Origin: an uncultured Romboutsia sp.
Lineage (GTDB): Bacteria > Bacillota > Clostridia > Peptostreptococcales > Peptostreptococcaceae
NCBI GenBank assembly: GCA_937907205.1
Contig: CALESE010000123.1
Span: 1-23,209, forward strand
DNA length: 23,209 bases
Reading direction: 5' to 3'
The notes beneath the pieces were generated by a model, which did no database searches, had not been told where the DNA came from, and was given only the letters and a program-made list of their open reading frames with translations. A program made the position numbers and the translations under genes. Positions 1 to 7,766 of the stretch are shown piece by piece (the stretch's first letter is position 1; each line of letters opens with the position of its first letter).

Positions 1-50
1 TTTAATGCAACATAAATATAAAGTGTTGCACTTGTATTGACAATCTATCA
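1..50. repeat. Left copy of a 50-bp perfect inverted repeat (end of an unidentified mobile element)
   Basis: The first 50 bases are the exact reverse complement of 23158-23207, close to the other edge of the window. On this side, reading outward (leftward), one enters the same sequence that is entered reading rightward at the other edge, so the same end of one element lies on both sides in mirror orientation. The inner part (GTTGCACTTGTATTGACAAT) resembles what I remember of IS30-family insertion sequence ends, but no transposase lies inside the window to confirm the family. Sequence homology between the copies stops sharply at base 50. Confidence 0.85.
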
Positions 51-57
51 TTTATAA

Positions 58-147
58 ACAAATATTGGGTATAGACAAAAAGACATATTTTCAAGAAAAG
101 CTTTAGAAGAAATATTAAAAGTTAAAACTAATTTTTTTACAACTTAA
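58..147 (+). pseudogene. Possible 3' remnant of an interrupted gene (29 codons), very uncertain
   Basis: Just inside the left repeat an open frame runs from 58 to a TAA at 145-147 and reads like protein (GYRQKDIFSRKALEE within it). It has no start codon or ribosome binding site, and a stop in the same frame (TAA, 55-57) lies between it and the repeat. It could be the tail of a gene cut by the element to the left, or chance in AT-rich DNA. I do not recognise the family. Confidence 0.12.
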
Positions 148-189
148 ATTTATCTAATATATATTATGTTTAATAATATATATGTTAAT

Positions 190-199
190 ATACTAGTAT
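190..199. promoter_or_regulatory. Putative operator (perfect palindrome ATACTAGTAT) upstream of the GntR-type regulator
   Basis: A 10-bp perfect palindrome lies 48 bases before the regulator start. A near-identical palindrome (ATGCTAGTAT, 1030-1039) lies over the -10 region of the downstream catabolic operon. Two matching palindromes in front of a GntR-family gene and its adjacent operon are what one expects for autoregulation plus operon repression. TAGTAT within the site could serve as a -10 element, although no convincing -35 is visible. The assignment to this regulator is an inference. Confidence 0.5.
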
Positions 200-203
200 G
201 TTA

Positions 204-220
204 ATGCTAATTTTTAGCAT
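204..220 (+). other. Leader hairpin ATGCTAA / TTAGCAT before the regulator gene
   Basis: A 7-bp perfect stem with a 3-base loop sits between the operator-like palindrome and the ribosome binding site (TGGAGGAAAG, 238-247). Its ATGCTA arm resembles the half site of the palindrome at 1030-1039, so it could be a second regulator contact or simply an RNA stem in the 5' leader. No T-run follows, so it is not a standard terminator. Confidence 0.3.
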
Positions 221-247
221 ATATTAAAGAAATATATTGGAGGAAAG

Positions 248-934
248 ATGATATTTTACGAAAGAAAAAATAAAGAAACAGCAAAAGAATATGCATATAG
301 AATTTTAAAATACAACATTATGTCTTTAGACTTAAAACCAGGAGAGTTATTAAGTGAATCTAATTTATCTGAAAAATTAAATATATCTAGAACACCAATA
401 AGAGAAATATTAATGAGATTAAAAAACGAGCATCTTATTGAGGTTAAACCACAAGCGGGTACTTATGTATCACTAATAGATAGGGAACTTATAAATGAAG
501 CTATATTTATGAGATCTGTACTTGAAAAAGAAGTATTAAAAGAAGCTTGCAGTAAGTTTCCAGAAGAATTATATATAGAATTAGAAAAAAATTTATTTGC
601 CCAAAAACTAGTTGCTGATAAAGAAGGAAAAGAAATTGAGTTTCATAATTTAGATAAAAAGTTTCATAAGTTAATATTCTTAGGATGTAATAAGGTGAAC
701 ATATGGGGAACTATTATGAATATAAGCAGCCATTATAATAGAATGAGGCTTCTATCTGAGATGAAAAGTAACAAAATGCAAATAATAAAGCACCACGAAG
801 AAATACTAGATATGATTAAAAATAATGAAATAAATAAAATAGATACATATGTAAACAAGCATATAATAGAACCTGCAACTGAATGGGAAAAATTAATAAG
901 TGAAAATGAAGAATTAAAAGTGTTTTTTAAATAA
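248..934 (+). CDS. uxuR: GntR-family (FadR/FCD subfamily) transcriptional regulator, probably of hexuronate genes
   Basis: A 228-residue protein of the usual length for FadR-subfamily regulators. Residues about 10-75 form the winged helix-turn-helix, with the typical LKPGELLSESNLSEKL and SRTPIREILMRLKNEHLIE signatures. The rest is an all-helical FCD ligand-binding domain, including the D-x-x-F-H pattern (LDKKFHKLIF) and later histidines (HHEEIL, NKHI) that bind metal or ligand in this family. It starts at an ATG preceded by GGAGGAAAG. It stands alone, ending in its own terminator, directly upstream of a complete glucuronate pathway, and shares a palindromic operator motif with it. The likely role is a repressor released by a uronate intermediate. 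The subfamily is clear; the effector and the name are inferred from context. Confidence 0.85.
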   Translation: MIFYERKNKETAKEYAYRILKYNIMSLDLKPGELLSESNLSEKLNISRTPIREILMRLKNEHLIEVKPQAGTYVSLIDRELINEAIFMRSVLEKEVLKEACSKFPEELYIELEKNLFAQKLVADKEGKEIEFHNLDKKFHKLIFLGCNKVNIWGTIMNISSHYNRMRLLSEMKSNKMQIIKHHEEILDMIKNNEINKIDTYVNKHIIEPATEWEKLISENEELKVFFK

Positions 935-950
935 AAATATATAAAATATG

Positions 951-980
951 CATCTGTAATTTACAGATGTTTTTTATTTG
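951..980 (+). terminator. Rho-independent terminator after the regulator gene
   Basis: CATCTGTAA and TTACAGATG (951-969) form a nearly loop-less 9-bp inverted repeat followed immediately by a T-run (TTTTTTATTTG). It lies 17 bases after the stop codon and separates the regulator from the catabolic operon. Confidence 0.8.
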
Positions 981-1010
981 TATTTTTTTGTAAAAGTTTA
1001 GGAAAAGGTA

Positions 1011-1039
1011 TTGCATTTTGAAAATTGATATGCTAGTAT
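1011..1039 (+). promoter_or_regulatory. Promoter with overlapping operator for the uxuB-eda-kdgK-uxuA operon
   Basis: A candidate -35 TTGCAT (1011-1016) and -10 TAGTAT (1034-1039) are separated by 17 bases. The -10 is embedded in the palindrome ATGCTAGTAT (1030-1039), which differs at one position from the perfect palindrome at 190-199. A regulator bound here would block RNA polymerase, which suits a repressor. An alternative reading is TTGATA (1025-1030) with TAATGA 17 bases later. Confidence 0.55.
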
Positions 1040-1069
1040 ACAAGTAATAATGAAAGTGGAGGTACACAA

Positions 1070-1921
1070 ATGAAATTACCATTTAATATTGATTTAAATA
1101 ATAAAGTAGCAGTAGTAACAGGTGGAACAGGAATACTTTGTGGGGCTATGGTTGAAGCATTAGCTAAATGTGGGGCTAAAGTAGCTATACTTGCATTAGG
1201 ACAAGAAGCTTGTGAAGCTAAAGCTAAAGAAATAATAGATAATGGTGGATGTGCCATCGGAATAGAAACTAATGTTTTAGATAAAGAAAGCTTAAAAAGA
1301 GCACATGAGATAATATTAAAAGAACTTGGACCATGTGATATATTAATAAATGGAGCAGGTGGAAACCATCCAAAAGGAACAACAACTAAAGAATACTTAC
1401 TTGAAGAAGATTTAGATAATGAAGAATTAATATCATTCTTTGATTTAGATCCAAAAGGAGTAGAATTTGTATTTAACTTAAACTTCTTAGGAACATTACT
1501 TCCATCACAAGAATTTAGTAGAGATATGATAAATAGAGAAGGGTGTACAATAATAAATATATCTTCAATGAATGCATACACTCCTCTTACTAAAATACCA
1601 GCATACTCAGGAGCAAAAGCTGCAGTAAGCAACTTTACTCAATGGTTAGCTGTACATATGTCAAAGGTTGGAATAAGAGTAAATGCAATAGCACCAGGGT
1701 TCTTTGTAACGGCTCAAAATGAAAAGTTATTATTTAATGAAGACGGAACTCCAACTGAAAGAAGTAATAAAATATTAAACAGTACACCAATGGGAAGATT
1801 TGGTGAAGCTCATGAATTAATAGGTACTTTATTATACTTAGTAAATAATGATGCATCAGGATTTGTAAATGGTGTAGTAATACCAGTAGACGGAGCATTT
1901 AGTGCTTACTCAGGAGTATAG
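1070..1921 (+). CDS. uxuB: SDR-family D-mannonate oxidoreductase (fructuronate reductase)
   Basis: A 283-residue short-chain dehydrogenase/reductase. The N-terminal Rossmann motif is TGGTGILCG (about residues 18-26), and the catalytic residues appear as S166, Y179 and K183 (YSGAK). It should reduce D-fructuronate to D-mannonate with NAD(P)H. The classical E. coli UxuB belongs to another family (long-chain mannitol dehydrogenase type), but Bacillus and many Clostridia use an SDR protein of about 280 residues (YjmF/UxuB type), which matches the length here. The ATG follows GTGGAGG. It is the first gene of the catabolic operon and is followed 10 bases later by KDPG aldolase. The family is certain; substrate specificity rests on the neighbours uxuA and uxaC. 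Confidence 0.85.
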   Translation: MKLPFNIDLNNKVAVVTGGTGILCGAMVEALAKCGAKVAILALGQEACEAKAKEIIDNGGCAIGIETNVLDKESLKRAHEIILKELGPCDILINGAGGNHPKGTTTKEYLLEEDLDNEELISFFDLDPKGVEFVFNLNFLGTLLPSQEFSRDMINREGCTIINISSMNAYTPLTKIPAYSGAKAAVSNFTQWLAVHMSKVGIRVNAIAPGFFVTAQNEKLLFNEDGTPTERSNKILNSTPMGRFGEAHELIGTLLYLVNNDASGFVNGVVIPVDGAFSAYSGV

Positions 1922-1931
1922 GAGTTAGATT

Positions 1932-2543
1932 ATGTTAAATATTATAAAAAATGAAGGAATTGTTGCAGTAATAAGGGCAAAAGACCATGATGAAGCTAAA
2001 GGATATATAAATGCTTGTGTAAATGGTGGAATAAGAGCAGTAGAATTAACATACTCAATACCTAATGTTGTTGACTTAATAAATGAGTTAAAAGATGATG
2101 AAAATCTAATATTAGGTGTTGGAAGTGTTTTAAATGGACAAATGGCTAAAGATGCAATTTTAGCTGGAGCAAAGTATGTTGTAAGTCCAGGATATAATGA
2201 AGAAGTTAATAAAGTATGTAAGGAGTTAAACACTCTTTATTTACCAGGATGTATGACAGTTACTGAAATAATGAATGCTTTAGACAAAGGAAATAAAATG
2301 GTTAAATTATTCCCAGGAGATGTATTTGGACCTAAATATGTAAAAGCTGTAAAAGCTCCAATACCTCACGTTGAAATAATGCCAACAGGTGGAGTTAGTA
2401 TAGATAATGTAGAGAAGTGGTTTGAAATGGGAGTTTCTTGTGTAGGAGTAGGTAGTTCATTATTTGGAGCAGGAAGTTTAGAAGATATAGAAAAACTAGC
2501 TAAAGAATTTGTGGAGAAAATTAAAGATGTTAGAAGCAAATAA
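1932..2543 (+). CDS. eda: 2-dehydro-3-deoxy-6-phosphogluconate (KDPG) aldolase
   Basis: A 203-residue class I aldolase of the KDPG/KHG family. It cleaves KDPG to pyruvate and glyceraldehyde-3-phosphate, the last step of the uronate route. Visible signatures are GIVAVIRAK at the N-terminus, the glutamate-bearing strand GGIRAVELTYS, GVGSVLNGQMA, the Schiff-base lysine motif MVKLFPGDVFGPKYVKA, and MPTGGVS for phosphate binding. The ATG follows GGAGTTAGATT. The stop codon overlaps the start of the next gene by 17 bases, which suggests translational coupling to KDG kinase. Confidence 0.93.
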   Translation: MLNIIKNEGIVAVIRAKDHDEAKGYINACVNGGIRAVELTYSIPNVVDLINELKDDENLILGVGSVLNGQMAKDAILAGAKYVVSPGYNEEVNKVCKELNTLYLPGCMTVTEIMNALDKGNKMVKLFPGDVFGPKYVKAVKAPIPHVEIMPTGGVSIDNVEKWFEMGVSCVGVGSSLFGAGSLEDIEKLAKEFVEKIKDVRSK

Positions 2544-3546
2544 AAAAAAGGTTTTAGGATTTGGGGAAATAATGCTAAGACTTACACCTCCTAATAATCA
2601 AAAGATTATACAAGTTAATTCATTTGATGCAACTTATGGTGGTGGAGAAGCAAATGTAGTTGCAAGTTTAGCAAGTTTTGGACATCAAACTAAGTTTGTA
2701 ACGAAATTACCTAATAACTCTTTAGGTGATAAAGTCATAAGAGATTTAAGAAGTTACAACGTAGATACAACTGATATATTACAAGGTGATGGAAGACTTG
2801 GTATTTACTTTTTAGAAATTGGACATGGACTTAGAAGTACTGAGGTTATATATGATAGAAAATACTCAGCTATATCTATGGCCAATAAAAATGAATTTAA
2901 TATAGAGAATATATTAAAAGATGTTAAAGTGGTTCATTTATCAGGGATAACACCAGCATTAAGTAAAGAATTATATGATTTAACTATAGAAATAGCGAAA
3001 TATTGTAAAAATAATGATATACTAGTATCTTTTGATTCTAATTATAGAGCTAAGCTTTGGAGCTTAGAGGATGCTAAAGTATTTTTAGAAGATATACTTC
3101 CTTTTGTAGATATAGCCTTTTTAGGAAGTTTAGACATGACAAACATATTAAAGTATGAAGCCTATGATTTAGAATTTGAAGATAGTCTTAAAAATTTATA
3201 TGAAAGATTATTTGAAAAATATCCAAATATAAAATATGCAGCTTGTACAAAGAGAAGTGTTCATTCAATAAATAATAACTCATTAAAAGGTTATTTATTT
3301 GATAAGGAAAATTTACACATTTCAAGTGAATACAATTTTGATATATTAGATAGAGTTGGTGGAGGAGATGCATTTACAGCAGGTATACTTCATGGAATTT
3401 TATCTAATCTAGATAAAAAAGAAATTGTAGAATTTGGAGTTTGTGCAAGTGCATTAAAGCATTCTATAAAAGGCGATATAAATATAGTAGATAAAGATAG
3501 TGTAGTTAGTTTAATACAAACTGGATTACAAAATATAAAAAGATAA
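2527..3546 (+). CDS. kdgK: 2-keto-3-deoxygluconate (KDG) kinase, PfkB family
   Basis: A 339-residue PfkB/ribokinase-family sugar kinase expected to phosphorylate KDG to KDPG. Seen are the start VLGFGEIMLRLTPP, the first PfkB signature region GGGEANVVASLASFG (from about residue 38), and the second signature DRVGGGDAFTAG, whose D281 is the catalytic base. I chose the ATG at 2527, preceded by GGAG ten bases upstream. An in-frame TTG at 2509 would add six residues that the family does not need. With the ATG start, the gene overlaps the end of eda by 17 bases. The coding sequence carries a third copy of the operator-like palindrome (3019-3028). Confidence in family and role is high. Confidence 0.9.
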   Translation: MLEANKKKVLGFGEIMLRLTPPNNQKIIQVNSFDATYGGGEANVVASLASFGHQTKFVTKLPNNSLGDKVIRDLRSYNVDTTDILQGDGRLGIYFLEIGHGLRSTEVIYDRKYSAISMANKNEFNIENILKDVKVVHLSGITPALSKELYDLTIEIAKYCKNNDILVSFDSNYRAKLWSLEDAKVFLEDILPFVDIAFLGSLDMTNILKYEAYDLEFEDSLKNLYERLFEKYPNIKYAACTKRSVHSINNNSLKGYLFDKENLHISSEYNFDILDRVGGGDAFTAGILHGILSNLDKKEIVEFGVCASALKHSIKGDINIVDKDSVVSLIQTGLQNIKR

Positions 3547-3563
3547 TGGGAGATAATTAAGAC

Positions 3564-4610
3564 ATGGAAATGACGTTTAGATGGTATGGAAAAGATGACC
3601 CTGTAAAAATAGAGTACATCCGTCAAATACCAGGGATGAAAGGTATAGTAACTGCTATATATGACATACCAGTAGGTGAAGTATGGCCGTTAGAAAGAAT
3701 ATTAGAATTAAAGAAGCAAGTAGAAGATGCTGGATTAGAACTTAGTGTTATAGAGAGTGTACCTGTACACGAAGATATAAAGTTAGGTTTACCAACGAGA
3801 GATCAATATATAGAAAATTACAAGCAAACAATAAGAAACTTAAGTAAGGCGGGTATAAAAACTATATGTTATAATTTCATGCCAGTATTTGACTGGACTC
3901 GTTCTGATTTAGAATATGAATTAGAAGATGGTTCAACTTGTTTAATATATGATGAAGCTGATGTAGCTAAAATGGACCCTTCATTAGGAGAGTTAGAGTT
4001 ACCAGGATGGGATACTTCATATGGTGAAGGTGGACTAGGAGCATTACTTGATAAATACAAGAATGTAGATGAAGAACAATTATGGGCTAACTTAGAATAC
4101 TTTATAAAAGGTATAATGCCAACTGCTGAAGAGGAAGAAGTTAAAATGGCTATACATCCGGATGATCCACCATGGGGTATATTTGGATTACCAAGAATAA
4201 TAACTAACTTTGAAAACTTAGATAGATTCTTAAACTTATATGATAGTCACTACAATGGAGTTACTTTATGTACAGGTTCTTTAGGATGTACTAAGACTAA
4301 TGATGTAGTTAAAATGATAAAGCATTTTGGAGCTGAAAGAAACAGAATACATTTTGCTCACTTAAGAAATGTTTTAATAACAGGAGATAGCAGTTTCAAT
4401 GAGGTTGCTCATTTATCTGAAGCAGGATCTTTAGATTTCTATGAAATAGTAAAAGCATACTGTGATTATGAATTTACAGGTCCATATAGACCAGATCATG
4501 GAAGAATGATATGGGGAGAAACTGGAAGACCAGGATATGGGTTATATGATAGAGCATTAGGAGCTGTTTATATAAACGGATTAAAAGAAGCAATAAATAA
4601 AAATAAATAA
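3564..4610 (+). CDS. uxuA: Mannonate dehydratase
   Basis: A 348-residue protein with the complete look of UxuA, which dehydrates D-mannonate to 2-keto-3-deoxygluconate using a divalent metal in a TIM-barrel fold. Diagnostic stretches are MTFRWYGKDDPV, IPGMKGIVTAIYDIPVGEVW, the tract KTICYNFMPVFDWTRSDL, the metal-site region MAIHPDDPPWGIFGLPRI, and the C-terminal part PYRPDHGRMIWGE. Length fits the family (about 350-395, with the short Firmicute type near 350). The ATG at 3564 follows GGGAGATAATTAAGAC, 17 bases after kdgK. It is the last gene of the first catabolic transcription unit, before a long palindrome. Confidence 0.95.
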   Translation: MEMTFRWYGKDDPVKIEYIRQIPGMKGIVTAIYDIPVGEVWPLERILELKKQVEDAGLELSVIESVPVHEDIKLGLPTRDQYIENYKQTIRNLSKAGIKTICYNFMPVFDWTRSDLEYELEDGSTCLIYDEADVAKMDPSLGELELPGWDTSYGEGGLGALLDKYKNVDEEQLWANLEYFIKGIMPTAEEEEVKMAIHPDDPPWGIFGLPRIITNFENLDRFLNLYDSHYNGVTLCTGSLGCTKTNDVVKMIKHFGAERNRIHFAHLRNVLITGDSSFNEVAHLSEAGSLDFYEIVKAYCDYEFTGPYRPDHGRMIWGETGRPGYGLYDRALGAVYINGLKEAINKNK

Positions 4611-4617
4611 TAAAAAA

Positions 4618-4663
4618 TATAAGTAGTATTTTGAAATAAATTTATTTTAAAATACTACTTATA
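4618..4663. other. 46-bp near-perfect palindrome between uxuA and uxaC (weak terminator or RNA-stability element)
   Basis: Bases 4618-4640 are the reverse complement of 4641-4663 with a single exception that becomes a G-U pair in RNA, giving a stem of up to about 20 bp. On the + strand it is followed by AAAAATATTAT rather than a T-run, so it is not a classical terminator for uxuA. A T-run follows it only on the - strand. It may attenuate read-through, protect the 3' end of the upstream mRNA, or act as a processing site between the two halves of the pathway. Confidence 0.6.
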
Positions 4664-4697
4664 AAAATATTATAAAAAAGAAAAATAATAGAATATA

Positions 4698-4726
4698 TTG
4701 TAGAAATTTAAGATATATGTTAAAAT
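4698..4726 (+). promoter_or_regulatory. Candidate sigma-A promoter for uxaC-dctPQM
   Basis: TTGTAG (4698-4703) and TAAAAT (4721-4726) are separated by exactly 17 bases. They lie 42 bases before the uxaC start and downstream of the long palindrome. No CTAGTAT-type palindrome is present here, so control of this unit may differ from that of the uxuB operon or act by read-through from upstream. Confidence 0.5.
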
Positions 4727-4768
4727 TTTACTTATAGAGAAAACGATATCAAAAAATAGGAGAAATTT

Positions 4769-6169
4769 ATGAAAAAGTTTATGGATCAAGATTTTATATT
4801 ATCAAATGAAGTAGCTAAAATTCTTTATCACAATAATGCTTCAAAAATGCCAATATTTGATTATCATTGTCACTTACCAGCAGTTGAAATAGCAGAAGAT
4901 AAAGAATATGAAAATATAACACAAATGTGGTTATACCATGATCATTATAAGTGGAGAGCAATGAGAAGTTTTGGAATTGATGAAAAATATATAACTGGTG
5001 ATGCTAGTGATTTTGAAAAATTCTATGAGTTTGCGAAAATGATGCCTTATTTAATAGGAAATCCTATATATCATTGGTCACATTTAGAACTTAAAAGATA
5101 CTTTAATCTTGAAGATGCTTTAAGTGAAAAGACTGCAAAAGATATTTGGGAAAAATGTAATAATGCTATAGTAAAAAATAATTTAACTGCTAGAAACTTA
5201 ATACGTATGTCTAATGTAGTTTATATAGGTACTACAGATGATCCAATTGATGATTTAAAATACCATAAAGAAATTAATGCTGATGATAGTTTTGAGTGTG
5301 AAGTAAGACCTACATTTAGACCAGATAGAGTATTAAAAATACAAAATAAAGATTTCTGTGATTATATAAAGTTATTAGGTAAAACAGAAAATACTGAAAT
5401 TAAAGATTATGATAAATTAATAGAAATATTAGAAAAAAGGTTAAATCATTTTGTATACAATGGTTGCAGTATAACAGACCATAGTTTAGAAAGAGTTTAT
5501 TTTAAACCTGCTACAAAAGAGGAAGTTGCAAGTATATTTGTTAAAGTTTTAGCGGGCGAAGAAATAAGCATAGAAGATGCTCAAAAATACACAACATTTA
5601 CATTAATCGAACTAGGTAAAATGTATAGTGAAAGAAATATGGTAATGCAACTTCATATAGGAGCGCTTAGAAATAATAATACTAGAATGTTCAATATTGT
5701 TGGTGCGGACGCAGGTTTTGATAGTATTGATGATGGGGAAATAGCTTACTCTTTATCTAGATTATTAGATAGCTTAGATGTAGAAGATAAGTTACCTAAA
5801 ACTATTCTTTATTGCTTAAATCCAAAAGATAATGAAGTATTAGGTACTATGATTGGAAACTTCCAAGGAGGACAAGTTGCAGGTAAAATTCAATTTGGAT
5901 CTGGATGGTGGTTCAATGATCAAAAGGATGGAATGGAAAGACAACTTATGGCACTTTCACAATTAGGTTTAGTTAGTAAGTTTGTAGGAATGCTTACAGA
6001 TTCAAGAAGTTTCTTATCATTTACAAGACATGAATATTTCAGAAGAATACTTTGTAATTACTTAGGACAGTTAGTTGAAAATGGAGAGTATCCATATGAT
6101 TTAGAAATGTTAGGAAATATAGTAGAAGATATATGTTACAACAATGCTAAAAAATATTTTACAAAATAA
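4769..6169 (+). CDS. uxaC: Glucuronate (uronate) isomerase
   Basis: A 466-residue protein, close to the usual 465-470 residues for UxaC. It isomerises D-glucuronate to D-fructuronate (family members also convert galacturonate to tagaturonate), in an amidohydrolase-like TIM barrel. Visible are the N-terminal MDQDFILSNEVAKILYHN, the metal-ligand motif FDYHCHLP (H33, H35), TTDDPIDDLKYH, the strand MQLHIGALRNNN, and the C-terminal region GMLTDSRSFLSFTRHEYFRR. Start ATG follows AATAGGAGAAATTT. It opens the second unit, directly followed by the TRAP transporter. Because no altronate genes are nearby, glucuronate is the probable substrate in vivo. Confidence 0.95.
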   Translation: MKKFMDQDFILSNEVAKILYHNNASKMPIFDYHCHLPAVEIAEDKEYENITQMWLYHDHYKWRAMRSFGIDEKYITGDASDFEKFYEFAKMMPYLIGNPIYHWSHLELKRYFNLEDALSEKTAKDIWEKCNNAIVKNNLTARNLIRMSNVVYIGTTDDPIDDLKYHKEINADDSFECEVRPTFRPDRVLKIQNKDFCDYIKLLGKTENTEIKDYDKLIEILEKRLNHFVYNGCSITDHSLERVYFKPATKEEVASIFVKVLAGEEISIEDAQKYTTFTLIELGKMYSERNMVMQLHIGALRNNNTRMFNIVGADAGFDSIDDGEIAYSLSRLLDSLDVEDKLPKTILYCLNPKDNEVLGTMIGNFQGGQVAGKIQFGSGWWFNDQKDGMERQLMALSQLGLVSKFVGMLTDSRSFLSFTRHEYFRRILCNYLGQLVENGEYPYDLEMLGNIVEDICYNNAKKYFTK

Positions 6170-6188
6170 TCCTAGGGGGAATCTAAAT

Positions 6189-7196
6189 ATGAATAAAAGG
6201 ATTAAAGCGCTTTTACTTGTAGCTATAACTAGTATATCAGTAGTTGGATGTAGTTCAAGTAAAGATAATGAAGCAAGAGTTATGAGAGTTGCTCACAACC
6301 AAGGTGAGGATCATCCAATACATTTAGCACTAAAAAAGTTTGAGCAAATTGTAGAAGATAAAACTAATAAAGAGATAGATATACAAGTGTATCCAAATGA
6401 ACTACTAGGTGGACAGCGTGAATCAGTAGAGCTTACTCAAACAGGAGCTATAGATATAGCTGTTGGAAGTATAAGTTTGCTTGAAAGTTTTAATAAATCA
6501 TATAGCGTATTCAACCTTCCATACTTATTTAATAGTAAAGAACATTATCACTCTGTGATGAATGATGATGATATAATGAACGGTATATATGAATCAACTA
6601 GAGAATCTGGATTTGTTGGTCTTACATGGTTTGATGCAGGTTCAAGAAATATGTATACAACAGATAAGCCTATAATGAAGCCGGAAGATTTAAAAGGTAA
6701 GAAAATAAGAGTACAACAAAGTCAAACAAACATAAGAATGATGGAATTATTAGGTGGTTCTGCTACACCAATGAGTTTTGGAGAAGTTTATACTGCTCTT
6801 CAACAAAAGGTTATAGATGGGGCTGAAAATAATGAATTAGCACTTACTAATAATAAGCATGGAGAAGTTGCAAAGCATTATTCATATAATCAACACGGTA
6901 TGATTCCAGATATATTAATAATGAATGCTAAGTTATTAGATAATTTAAGTGAAGAACATAGAAATATAATATTAGATGCAGTTGATGAAATAAATAAATT
7001 TGAAGTTGATGCTTGGGAAGATAAAGTAAATGAAGCAGTAGAACAATCAAAAGCAATGGGTGTTAAATTCTATTATCCAGAGATAGAACCATTTAAAGAA
7101 AAAGTTTTACCACTTCATAAAGAAATGACTGAAAATGATGAAGAAGTAAAAGCTATATATGATAAGATACAAGCAAAAGAACCAAAAAGTGAATAA
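6189..7196 (+). CDS. dctP: TRAP transporter substrate-binding lipoprotein (DctP family), probable hexuronate binder
   Basis: A 335-residue extracytoplasmic solute receptor. I chose the ATG at 6189, which follows AGGGGGAATCTAAAT. The open frame extends upstream to an ATG at 6144 inside the end of uxaC, but only the inner start places the signal peptide at the N-terminus. A lipobox SVVGC puts the lipid-anchored cysteine at residue 21. The mature part has the DctP hallmarks: VAHNQGEDHPIHLALKKFE, ELLGGQRE, FNLPYLFNS, and the segment KGKKIRVQQ containing the conserved arginine (R174) that binds the substrate carboxylate in this family. It delivers substrate to DctQ/DctM encoded immediately downstream. 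Uronate specificity is inferred from context. Confidence 0.9.
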   Translation: MNKRIKALLLVAITSISVVGCSSSKDNEARVMRVAHNQGEDHPIHLALKKFEQIVEDKTNKEIDIQVYPNELLGGQRESVELTQTGAIDIAVGSISLLESFNKSYSVFNLPYLFNSKEHYHSVMNDDDIMNGIYESTRESGFVGLTWFDAGSRNMYTTDKPIMKPEDLKGKKIRVQQSQTNIRMMELLGGSATPMSFGEVYTALQQKVIDGAENNELALTNNKHGEVAKHYSYNQHGMIPDILIMNAKLLDNLSEEHRNIILDAVDEINKFEVDAWEDKVNEAVEQSKAMGVKFYYPEIEPFKEKVLPLHKEMTENDEEVKAIYDKIQAKEPKSE

Positions 7197-7218
7197 ATAC
7201 TAGTAGGGAGGAACAAAG

Positions 7219-7728
7219 ATGAATAAATTAAGAAACACGTTAAACAAAGTAATAGAAGTTATATGTATTACGCTACTAGCATTTATGGTAGTTTTAGGTA
7301 CTTGGCAAATAATAACTCGTTATGTTTTAAATAATCCAAGTACAGTATCAGAAGATTTACTAATATATTCTTTTGTATGGATGTCTTTACTAGGTTCAGC
7401 TTATGTATTTGGTAAAAAGGATCATATGACTATGGTATTCTTTAGACAAAAACTTGAATCTAAAAGTACTAAGGCAAAAATAACATTAAGCATAATGACA
7501 GAATTGTTAATAATGATATTCTCAGCATTAGTTTTAGTATTCGGTGGAACTCAAATAAGTATGCTAGCTATGGGTCAAGTATCACCAGCATTAGGAATAT
7601 CTATGGGATATATATATTTAGCATTACCATTATCAGGAGTAATAACGATTATTTACAATGCATTAAATTTAATTGATTTAAAAAAAGAAACAGCTCAATC
7701 AAATAAAATGAATGAAAAAGTTGTGTAG
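7219..7728 (+). CDS. dctQ: TRAP transporter small membrane subunit (DctQ family)
   Basis: A 169-residue membrane protein with four hydrophobic segments (about residues 13-33, 45-62, 90-112 and 128-150), the standard DctQ topology. Family features include the motif TWQIITRYVLNNPSTVSEDL and WMSLLGSAYVFGKKDHM. It partners DctM to form the sodium-driven, binding-protein-dependent symporter. ATG follows AGGGAGGAACAAAG, and the gene sits 22 bases after dctP and 38 bases before dctM. Confidence 0.92.
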   Translation: MNKLRNTLNKVIEVICITLLAFMVVLGTWQIITRYVLNNPSTVSEDLLIYSFVWMSLLGSAYVFGKKDHMTMVFFRQKLESKSTKAKITLSIMTELLIMIFSALVLVFGGTQISMLAMGQVSPALGISMGYIYLALPLSGVITIIYNALNLIDLKKETAQSNKMNEKVV

Positions 7729-7766
7729 AAATAAAAAATAATAATTAATCCAAGGGAGATAAGATT

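Noticed and set aside
1..50. Firm assignment of the terminal repeat to the IS30 family
   Set aside because: Only the end sequence is visible and the resemblance is from memory; no transposase for this element is in the window.
1033..1632. 199-codon open frame on the - strand opposite uxuB
   Set aside because: It lies entirely opposite a well-recognised SDR gene, shows no family resemblance, and its composition is what the antisense of AT-rich clostridial coding DNA gives. The same applies to the - strand frames at 1925-2233, 7781-8092, 8189-8539, 16416-16862, 18168-18605 and others.
6144..6188. Upstream ATG for dctP overlapping the end of uxaC
   Set aside because: It would add 15 residues before a clear lipoprotein signal sequence; the inner ATG at 6189 has AGGGGG upstream.
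7197..7206. Operator-like ATACTAGTAG between dctP and dctQ
   Set aside because: It lacks the second half of the palindrome, overlaps the ribosome binding region and no promoter is needed there.
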